Shown here: in pieces, positions 17,788 through 27,131 of the stretch
How positions within the stretch are numbered: the first letter of the stretch is position 1
How the letters are laid out: each line of letters starts with the position of its first letter
Notes under the pieces: model-generated
What the model was told of the DNA's origin: nothing
The model's database searches: none
What the model saw: only the letters and a program-made list of their open reading frames with translations
Program-made: the position numbers and the translations under genes
Origin: Bacteroidales bacterium
GTDB taxonomy: Bacteria; Bacteroidota; Bacteroidia; Bacteroidales; VadinHA17
Direction: 5' to 3'
Assembly (NCBI GenBank): GCA_025454795.1
Contig: JALONT010000026.1
Coordinates: forward strand, 1 to 42,987
Length of the DNA stretch: 42,987 bases

Positions 17788-19458
17788 ATGAAGCAGGATA
17801 TTGAAATCGCTCAGGAGGCAAAAATAAAGCCAGTAGTAAAAATTGCCGATATTCTCGGTATCCCTCATGATGACCTTGAGTTATATGGTAAATACAAAGC
17901 AAAAATTCCTCTGCATTTTATTGATGAAGAGAAGATTAAGAAGGCTAAGCTAATCCTTGTCACAGCAATAACACCCACACCATCAGGAGAGGGAAAAACA
18001 ACAACATCAATAGGTTTGGCGCAGGCACTTAACAGGATTGGGAAAAAGGCTACAGTCGTTTTGCGCGAGCCTTCCCTCGGACCGGTCTTTGGCATAAAAG
18101 GAGGGGCGGCAGGAGGAGGTTATGCGCAGGTTATACCAATGGAGGATATCAACCTTCACTTCACAGGCGATATTTCTGCAATCGAAAAGGCTCATAACTT
18201 ACTTGCCGCACTTATTGATAATAATATCCAGATGAAGGAAGAAAATCTCGGAATCGATCCCAGGACTATCGCATGGAAGAGGGTGATGGATATGAACGAA
18301 AGGTCGTTAAGGGATATAGTAATTGGTCTGGGTGGTACAACCGAAGGAGTTCCCAGACAATCGGGATTTAACATAACAGCAGCATCGGAAGTGATGGCAA
18401 CACTATGTATTGCCAATGATCTGATTGACCTGAAAACCAGGCTCGGTAACATTTTTGTAGGATATACTCATTCTGATAAACCTGTTTTTGCCCGGGACCT
18501 CAAAGCACAGGGTGCTATGACAGCCCTTCTTAAGGATGCTATCAAACCAAACCTTGTTCAGACACTCGAAGGAACACCGGCAATAATCCATGGCGGCCCG
18601 TTCGCAAATATAGCACAGGGTACAAACTCAATAATTGCCACAAAAACAGGACTTTCACTAAGCGATTTTGTTGTAACCGAGGCCGGTTTTGCAAGTGAGC
18701 TTGGTGCCGAGAAATTTTTCGATATCAAATCGCAATTTGGGAATCTGAAGACAAATGCCGTCGTAATTGTTGCTACTGTCAGAGCACTCAAATATCATGG
18801 TGGTGCAAAGCTCTCTTCTCTTAAGATTGAGGATCTTTCAGCTCTCAGGAAAGGATTTGATAACCTCGATAAGCATATCGAGAATATGAAATATTTCGGA
18901 TTCAACCCTATTATAGCAGTAAACAGGTTTGATTCTGATACTGACAGCGAGCTTGAACTTCTTTCAGGGCACTGTAAATCACGGAACGTGAAAGTTGCTG
19001 TTAATGAATCCTGGGCAAGGGGAGGAGAAGGTGCCGTTGAGCTGGCTAAAAAAGTACTTGAATCCGTCTCTGACTGCCCGGATTGCTTTAAACCTTTGTA
19101 TGAACTTTCCTGGTCATATGAGGATAAGATTGAGACGATCTGTAAAAAAATGTATGGTGCTGATCATGTTGAATATACAATCAAAGCAAAATCTCAGCTT
19201 GAAAAGATCGAAAAGCTTGGACTGGGAAATCTTGCAGTTTGCATAGCCAAAACCCAGAAGTCACTCTCCGATGATCAGAATTTACGTGGTCGCCCTGAAG
19301 GATTTACTATCAGGATAAGGGAGATTGAACTCTCTTCGGGTGCAGGTTTTATTGTTCCGATTGCCGGAACTATAATGCGTATGCCGGGACTGCCAGCCAA
19401 TCCGTCGGCGGAGAAAATAGATATCTCAGCCGATGGTAAAATAAGCGGCCTCTTCTGA
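17788..19458 (+). CDS. fhs: Formate--tetrahydrofolate ligase
   Basis: Makes 10-formyl-THF from formate, THF and ATP, a key one-carbon entry step. The 556-residue protein has the P-loop-like TPTPSGEGKTTTSIGLAQAL (about residues 62-80). Further family blocks are VVLREPSLGPVFGIKGGAAGGGYAQ (split here by eye into LREPSLGP and KGGAAGGGYAQV), EGTPAIIHGGPFANIAQG, VTEAGFASELGAEKF and PGLPANPSAE near the end. Length and order match the family. It is a single gene between rsmF and the GH2 gene with its own 108-base upstream spacer. With GcvP at 27132 it connects glycine, formate and folate carbon. No regulatory RNA was recognised upstream. Confidence 0.97.
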   Translation: MKQDIEIAQEAKIKPVVKIADILGIPHDDLELYGKYKAKIPLHFIDEEKIKKAKLILVTAITPTPSGEGKTTTSIGLAQALNRIGKKATVVLREPSLGPVFGIKGGAAGGGYAQVIPMEDINLHFTGDISAIEKAHNLLAALIDNNIQMKEENLGIDPRTIAWKRVMDMNERSLRDIVIGLGGTTEGVPRQSGFNITAASEVMATLCIANDLIDLKTRLGNIFVGYTHSDKPVFARDLKAQGAMTALLKDAIKPNLVQTLEGTPAIIHGGPFANIAQGTNSIIATKTGLSLSDFVVTEAGFASELGAEKFFDIKSQFGNLKTNAVVIVATVRALKYHGGAKLSSLKIEDLSALRKGFDNLDKHIENMKYFGFNPIIAVNRFDSDTDSELELLSGHCKSRNVKVAVNESWARGGEGAVELAKKVLESVSDCPDCFKPLYELSWSYEDKIETICKKMYGADHVEYTIKAKSQLEKIEKLGLGNLAVCIAKTQKSLSDDQNLRGRPEGFTIRIREIELSSGAGFIVPIAGTIMRMPGLPANPSAEKIDISADGKISGLF

Positions 19459-19527
19459 TTTGATTTACACATCGCTGATATTTCCCTCAAGTCATTATAC
19501 TTTTTTTTAACTTTATCAAAATTTTAA

Positions 19528-22770
<3,243 letters not shown>

Positions 22771-22876
22771 GAAGGTTGAAGAAGGTTGAAGTGGGTTGAA
22801 GTGGGTTGAAGAAGGTTGAAACTCCCTTCAACTCCCTTCAACTCCCTTCAACTCCCTTCAACTCCCTTCAACTATT
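22771..22876. repeat. Palindromic array of 10-bp units
   Basis: It starts right after the GH2 stop codon. Positions 22771-22820 are five 10-bp units (gaaggttgaa or gtgggttgaa) and 22821-22870 are five identical units of actcccttca. Read as RNA, the two halves pair with 10-bp phasing: ttgaag opposite cttcaa in every unit, with G-U pairs and mismatches between. The result is a stem of about 50 bp with a 6-base loop. It lies between convergent genes and could serve as a bidirectional transcript end, but there is no T-tract. Equal unit number on both sides suggests growth by slippage of a smaller hairpin. Confidence 0.85.
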
Positions 22877-22898
22877 CAATCAATTTTCCCTTGAAGCA

Positions 22899-23522
22899 TT
22901 ACCTGATTTCCTCATAAAAATAGGATTCTTTAAGATCTGCATCATCCCAGGTATATATTTTCTTCTTTCTGTTGATATAATAGAAGTTGAGCAGGGCAAA
23001 GTCGCCGATACACATTGTCGTATGGACGAAAAGGAACAATGAAAGACTCCATTTCCATAATCCGGGGAGACTCCAGATCATTATCAGGAGTATTATATTA
23101 ATACAAATGAAGGGAATCAGAGCGACCATTTTGAATTGCCCTGAGGTTATAACATGGCGGTGTGCAGTGACATAAAATATATACTGTTTCAGATCCATTC
23201 CGATCCTTATCTTTCGGGCACCAGTCAGGAAAAATGGAATTATATGAAGTGCTTCATGGAAAGGGATACTGACCAGAGGAAAAATTATCAATCCAAGAAT
23301 TGTATGTGAAATGATATACTTTAACTGATAATACCCTGTAATATTGATTCTTACATAAACTGCTATCCCGAGACAGATCATACAGGACGACCAGAAAAAA
23401 ACCATAACGCCGGTATTCCTCCGGATATAATCAAAAACAAAATTCACCAGCTCTTCGTAAGGTATTTTCAGTATCTGCCTGTATTTTGTCTCATCCTCAA
23501 GATCTTCAATCCGTAAGGCCAT
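22899..23522 (-). CDS. DUF3267 membrane protein with HExxH motif
   Basis: A 207-residue membrane protein with four hydrophobic segments. A zinc-protease-like HEALH motif (His89-Glu90...His93) lies at the end of the second segment (IPFHEALHIIPFFLTGA). This arrangement fits the DUF3267 family of putative membrane metalloproteases. HVITSGQFKMVALIPF and CIGDFALLNFYY in the later segments also fit that family. The start at 23522 is supported by a strong promoter match just upstream. It ends 22 bases from the palindromic repeat array. The substrate is unknown, and no partner gene is evident. Confidence 0.78.
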   Translation of the reverse strand: MALRIEDLEDETKYRQILKIPYEELVNFVFDYIRRNTGVMVFFWSSCMICLGIAVYVRINITGYYQLKYIISHTILGLIIFPLVSIPFHEALHIIPFFLTGARKIRIGMDLKQYIFYVTAHRHVITSGQFKMVALIPFICINIILLIMIWSLPGLWKWSLSLFLFVHTTMCIGDFALLNFYYINRKKKIYTWDDADLKESYFYEEIR

Positions 23523-23537
23523 GTTTTAAACTTTCAT

Positions 23538-23568
23538 CAAATTTACCTTTTCACAGTCTAAAGTCAAA
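23538..23568 (-). promoter_or_regulatory. Bacteroidota promoter for the DUF3267 gene
   Basis: On the minus strand TTTG (23565-23568) is followed after 19 bases by TAAATTTG (23538-23545). Both elements and the spacing match the Bacteroidota consensus TTTG-N19-21-TAnnTTTG. The box ends 15 bases before the ATG at 23522, implying a very short leader. Confidence 0.6.
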
Positions 23569-23620
23569 GGTTATTATAATTTAAATCTGTGTTTGGCACA
23601 ATTTTGGGACTGTTATGTAT

Positions 23621-23654
23621 GTTGCTGTATAAGGAGGATTATTTGGTAAATTTG
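23621..23654 (+). promoter_or_regulatory. Candidate promoter for the DUF4294 gene
   Basis: GTTG at 23621-23624 and TAAATTTG at 23647-23654 match the two Bacteroidota elements with a 22-base spacer, one longer than usual. The -7 box ends 13 bases before the GTG start at 23668. It is back to back with the promoter of the divergent DUF3267 gene. Confidence 0.45.
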
Positions 23655-23667
23655 TAAAAAAGGTTTC

Positions 23668-24279
23668 GTGAGGACAGGAGTTGCAATATTTTTAATTCTG
23701 ATCACTGTGAAAGTATCAGGGCAGACCGATTCTCTCAGGTTAAGGAATGATACCATACCTGAGCGCGTTTATCTGTTGCAGACTGTTGAAAGGGATGGTG
23801 TGTCCCTTCCGGAAATCCAGATCAAAGAAGTTACAGTAGCTGGAACCAGGGCCACTTCAAGGAAATCTGTGATCAGAAAGTACGACAGGTTGATTTATAA
23901 CCTGAAAAGAGTTTATCCGTATTCCATGATTGTAAGCGTAAAGCTGGACAGGGTGAATGAAGATATGTCGGCCATAACTGGTGAAAAGGAAAGGAGACAG
24001 TATCTTAAGGAGTTTGAAAAAGATGTCTTCAGAGAGTATGAGGATGACATCAGGAATATGACAATCACACAGGGACGCCTCCTGATAAAACTGATTGACA
24101 GGGAGACACAGAATACATCATATGACCTGATAAAACAGTATCGTGGTGGATTGTCTGCAGCATTCTGGCAGGGCATAGCCCGTATTTTCGGAACAAACCT
24201 TAAAGAGGAATATGATCCTTATGGTACAGACTTTATGATAGAACTGATAATTCAGGATATAGAAGCCGGGAGATTATAG
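23668..24279 (+). CDS. DUF4294 family secreted protein
   Basis: A 203-residue protein starting with GTG, with a cleavable Sec signal (GVAIFLILITVKVSGQ). The mature part fits DUF4294, a Bacteroidota family of unknown function. Indicators are 'LPEIQIKEVTVAG', the tyrosine-rich YDRLIYNLKRVYPYS, a charged helical middle (RRQYLKEFEKDVFREYEDDIRN), QGRLLIKLIDRETQNTSYDLIKQYRG (conserved as QGRLLIKLIDRE and SYDLIKQYRG), and an ending with EYDPYGTDFMIELI. Length is normal. The next gene, thpR, begins 21 bases after its stop, so the two may be co-transcribed. Confidence 0.8.
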   Translation: MRTGVAIFLILITVKVSGQTDSLRLRNDTIPERVYLLQTVERDGVSLPEIQIKEVTVAGTRATSRKSVIRKYDRLIYNLKRVYPYSMIVSVKLDRVNEDMSAITGEKERRQYLKEFEKDVFREYEDDIRNMTITQGRLLIKLIDRETQNTSYDLIKQYRGGLSAAFWQGIARIFGTNLKEEYDPYGTDFMIELIIQDIEAGRL

Positions 24280-24300
24280 ATCTGATATACATCCGATTTC

Positions 24301-24858
24301 ATGAAAAGAGTTTTTATCGCAATTAAGGTAGTGCCTGACGGAAATCTTCAAAGAATTTATTCAGATGTGAAATATTTGCTGAACAGCGAAAAAATTAGCT
24401 GGGTAGATCCTTCAAATATTCATCTGACTCTGTCTTTTCTCGGAGATATACAGGATGCAATGATTAAAACAGCCGGAATTGTTCTGAAGGAGAAATGTTC
24501 CGGCTTTGGTGAGTTTACTTTTAATCTGAAAGGGACAGGCGTATTTAAGAATTTTCGCGATCCTCGTGTAATATGGACAGGGATCGATCACGCTGAAAAG
24601 TTGATGAAGCTAAATGAACATATTATCAATGGATTAAGAGGCGCAGGATTTATTATTGAAGATCGTCCGTTTAAACCCCACATAACATTAGGCAGGATTA
24701 AACTTCTGAAAGATTTTGAGGCACTGAAATCAGCAGTATTAAGGCACCAGGATACTTTTATTCAGGAAGTACATGTGACGGAAGTAATACTATATGAAAG
24801 TATCCTTAAATTTACCGGTCCAGTGTACAAACCGATTGGAATATATAAGTTGTCATAA
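24301..24858 (+). CDS. thpR: RNA 2',3'-cyclic phosphodiesterase (ThpR/LigT)
   Basis: Member of the 2H phosphoesterase superfamily. It opens 2',3'-cyclic phosphates on RNA ends and can join 2'-5' linked RNA in vitro. The two HxTx motifs that give the family its name are present: HLTL at residues 41-44 (in NIHLTLSFLGD) and HITL at 127-130 (in FKPHITLGRIK). The spacing and the 185-residue length are normal. It begins 21 bases after the DUF4294 gene. The cellular substrate of bacterial ThpR is generally unclear. Confidence 0.92.
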   Translation: MKRVFIAIKVVPDGNLQRIYSDVKYLLNSEKISWVDPSNIHLTLSFLGDIQDAMIKTAGIVLKEKCSGFGEFTFNLKGTGVFKNFRDPRVIWTGIDHAEKLMKLNEHIINGLRGAGFIIEDRPFKPHITLGRIKLLKDFEALKSAVLRHQDTFIQEVHVTEVILYESILKFTGPVYKPIGIYKLS

Positions 24859-24860
24859 AT

Positions 24861-24960
24861 CGCTCCCTTACTCCCCCTCCTTCGGCCTCCGTCTTCATCA
24901 GCCATAGGTCGACTTTGGTGACCGAAGGCCTAAGCTTCAGCGAAGGAGGCACTCCCCATC
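24861..24960. repeat. Structured intergenic repeat
   Basis: A C-rich stretch in which cctccttcg (24876-24884) pairs perfectly with cgaaggagg (24941-24949) across a 56-base loop. A competing pairing of ccttcgg (24879-24885) with ccgaagg (24922-24928) is also possible. A 12-base core (cgaaggaggggg, minus strand) is shared with 135-146. It lies between convergent genes thpR and the sugar transferase, so it may act as a transcript end for both. No T-tract is obvious. Confidence 0.5.
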
Positions 24961-24973
24961 TCCCCATCATTCC

Positions 24974-25618
24974 TTAGATTCCCTTTCCCTTGAAAATAAT
25001 TTCTATTGTATAGATGATTATTTTAAGATCAAACCACAATGATCTGTGTTTCATATAATGGAGATCGTACTCCAGTCTCCTGATCATTTCATCGACATTT
25101 GAAGCATACCCGAACCTGACCTGGCCCCATGAAGTGATGCCTGGTCTGACCTCATGAAGTTCGTTGTATTCCGGTGCCCTCTTTACGATCTGGTCAATGA
25201 AATATCTTCGTTCGGGACGAGGACCCACAACTGACATCTCACCCTTCAGAACATTGAAAAAATTGGGGATCTCATCAATCCTGTATTTCCTTAAAAAACG
25301 CCCGATCTTTGTGACCCTCTCTTCGTTGGTCGCTGATAACATTGGCTCTCCGGACTCGGCATTATAAACCATAGATCTGAATTTATAAATAGAAAACGGC
25401 TTTCCGCCTTTCCCTATCCTGTCCTGCGAATATATCACCGGTCCCTTTCCAGTCATTTTAATAAGAACCGAAATTATTAGAAATACCGGACTCATGATAA
25501 GCAGAAAAACCATTGAAATCAGGTAGTCCATCATTATTTTAATACATGACTGCAAGGGGGACAGATAACCTGAATTCCCTGATTTTGTGCTGATTGTTGA
25601 TGAGTTATCCGGGATCAT
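24974..25618 (-). CDS. Undecaprenyl-phosphate sugar-phosphate transferase
   Basis: Bacterial sugar transferase (PF02397 type). It moves a sugar 1-phosphate from a UDP-sugar to undecaprenyl phosphate, the first step of capsule, O-antigen or exopolysaccharide unit synthesis. The 214-residue protein has one N-terminal hydrophobic segment (about 27-52) and the conserved block GPVIYSQDRIGKGGKPF, YKFRSM, RKYRIDEIPNFFNVLKGEMSVVGPRPE and VRPGITSWGQVRFGY. It is the short form without the extra N-terminal helices of WcaJ. It stands alone here, with no Wzx/Wzy or glycosyltransferase cluster beside it. Sugar specificity cannot be told. Confidence 0.92.
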   Translation of the reverse strand: MIPDNSSTISTKSGNSGYLSPLQSCIKIMMDYLISMVFLLIMSPVFLIISVLIKMTGKGPVIYSQDRIGKGGKPFSIYKFRSMVYNAESGEPMLSATNEERVTKIGRFLRKYRIDEIPNFFNVLKGEMSVVGPRPERRYFIDQIVKRAPEYNELHEVRPGITSWGQVRFGYASNVDEMIRRLEYDLHYMKHRSLWFDLKIIIYTIEIIFKGKGI

Positions 25619-25717
25619 TTAGAAGAGATTGTTGAATGAATAAAATATTTCCATGAAGATAGCAACAATAATTTGAAAGGAATGATTTCCTTTCTGATTC
25701 CTGTATGACATTTTTTA

Positions 25718-25725
25718 TATTTTTG
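25718..25725 (+). promoter_or_regulatory. Candidate -7 box for pcm
   Basis: TATTTTTG matches TAnnTTTG and lies 29 bases before the ATG at 25755. The upstream -33 region (tttctg) is only a weak match. Confidence 0.4.
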
Positions 25726-25754
25726 TGCATTAAATCTGATTCCCTTTATCCCGG

Positions 25755-26405
25755 ATGATTGATAATTTTGAGGCAAGAGGCAAGAGAAAGAAGCTGGTTG
25801 AAGAGCTGAAACAAAAAGGTATCTCCGATGAGGAAGTTCTCAGGGCGATTGATACGGTGCCACGTCATATATTCATGGATCCTGCTTTCCTGAATCATGC
25901 TTATATTGACAAAGCATTTCCCATTTCCTCCGGACAGACAATCTCACAACCTTATACCGTTGCGGTTCAGACTTCGCTACTGAAAGTTAAGAAAAGGGAT
26001 AAGATCCTTGAGATAGGTACGGGTTCCGGATACCAGGCAGCAATTCTTGTCGAAATGGGAGCGAAGGTCTATACAATTGAACGGTTCAGGGACCTGTTCC
26101 TGAAGGCTCAGACAACACTTTCATCTCTTGGTTATTCAGCTGATTTCTTTTATGGCGACGGCCATACCGGGAAACTTCAGTATGGTCCTTTTGACGGAAT
26201 AATTATTACTGCTGCCACAAAGGAGATCCCGGATACCCTCCTTAAACAGCTTAAAATTGGGGGAAGGCTTGTTGTTCCCCTGGGTGACAATGATTTACAG
26301 GTGATGACACTCGTTCTTCGAACAGGAGAGGATACCTGGGATTATTCATCTCATGGGAGTTTTGTATTTGTTCCGATGCTTAAAGGAACTGTAAACGGAA
26401 AATAA
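25755..26405 (+). CDS. pcm: Protein-L-isoaspartate O-methyltransferase
   Basis: Repairs damaged proteins by methylating L-isoaspartyl residues with SAM. The 216-residue protein shows VPRHIFMDPAF, the substrate-contacting ISSGQTISQPYTVA, the SAM motif ILEIGTGSGYQAAIL, YTIER, FDGIIITAAT and LKIGGRLVVPLG. All are in normal order and length. The ATG at 25755 is the natural start. The MBL-fold gene follows 6 bases after the stop, so the two form an operon. Confidence 0.95.
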   Translation: MIDNFEARGKRKKLVEELKQKGISDEEVLRAIDTVPRHIFMDPAFLNHAYIDKAFPISSGQTISQPYTVAVQTSLLKVKKRDKILEIGTGSGYQAAILVEMGAKVYTIERFRDLFLKAQTTLSSLGYSADFFYGDGHTGKLQYGPFDGIIITAATKEIPDTLLKQLKIGGRLVVPLGDNDLQVMTLVLRTGEDTWDYSSHGSFVFVPMLKGTVNGK

Positions 26406-26411
26406 TAAATA

Positions 26412-27047
26412 ATGGAAATATTTAAGCTTGTCTTTTCTCCGATAGAGGTTAATACATATATACTTGCCGATGAGCATGGAAAGTGCGCTGTCATTGATTG
26501 CGCTTGTTACAACAGGAGTGAATTTGTAAGGTTTACCGGATTACTTGAACAGAAAAAGCTTGAACCTGTATTGCTTCTGAATACACATTGTCATCTTGAT
26601 CATATTTTTGGCAACGGAATGTTCCTGGCAAAATATAATCTTGGCGCATATTGTCACAAGGATGAAGAGGCTAACCGGAGAGACTCTGTTTTACATGCCG
26701 AGCTTTTTGGCCTGAAGATGGAGACACCTCCTGAACCTGCAGGGCTGATAAATGATTATCAGACAGTGACTTTTGGATCAGTGACACTAATGGCGCTGCA
26801 TGTTCCCGGACATTCACCAGGAAGTTTAGCTTTTTACTGCAAAGACGACAACGTAGTTTTTACCGGGGATGCTCTTTTCTCGGGAAGCATCGGCAGAACT
26901 GACCTTCCAGGAGGTAATTTTGAGACACTGATCCACAGCATACAAAGCAAGCTATTTACTCTTCCTCCCGCCACCATCGTTTATCCTGGACACGGGGAGG
27001 AGACAACAATTGAAACAGAGATGGCTACAAATCCTTATTTTAAGTAA
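26412..27047 (+). CDS. MBL-fold hydrolase (glyoxalase II-like)
   Basis: Metallo-beta-lactamase-fold hydrolase of 211 residues. Metal ligands appear in the usual order: NTHCHLDHIFG (HxHxDH), VPGHSPGS, FTGDALFSGSIGRTD and YPGHGEET. This set fits the glyoxalase II/YcbL group, which hydrolyses thioesters such as S-lactoylglutathione or related compounds. The C-terminal substrate-binding domain of classical GloB is missing, so the true substrate may differ. It is 6 bases after pcm and just upstream of gcvP, which probably has its own promoter. Confidence 0.88.
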   Translation: MEIFKLVFSPIEVNTYILADEHGKCAVIDCACYNRSEFVRFTGLLEQKKLEPVLLLNTHCHLDHIFGNGMFLAKYNLGAYCHKDEEANRRDSVLHAELFGLKMETPPEPAGLINDYQTVTFGSVTLMALHVPGHSPGSLAFYCKDDNVVFTGDALFSGSIGRTDLPGGNFETLIHSIQSKLFTLPPATIVYPGHGEETTIETEMATNPYFK

Positions 27048-27056
27048 TTAATTCTT

Positions 27057-27064
27057 TAATTTTG
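27057..27064 (+). promoter_or_regulatory. Candidate -7 box for gcvP
   Basis: TAATTTTG matches TAnnTTTG and is followed by C, as is common in this phylum. It lies 9 bases after the MBL-fold stop and 67 bases before the gcvP ATG. No clear TTG is seen at the -33 position. No glycine riboswitch-like fold was recognised in the leader. Confidence 0.4.
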
Positions 27065-27131
27065 CATCCATCCTCTTATGAACTTCCGGAATTAAAATTT
27101 GTAATAATTGTTATCAGAAAAAATCAATTAT

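Noticed and set aside
22771-22870. Short regular repeats resembling a CRISPR array
   Set aside because: The units are 10 bases and directly adjacent, with no spacers and no cas genes. They form a palindrome rather than repeat-spacer units.
22806-23042. Plus-strand open frame across the palindromic array
   Set aside because: It starts in the repeat units and continues antisense to the DUF3267 gene. Its translation is a repeat artefact.
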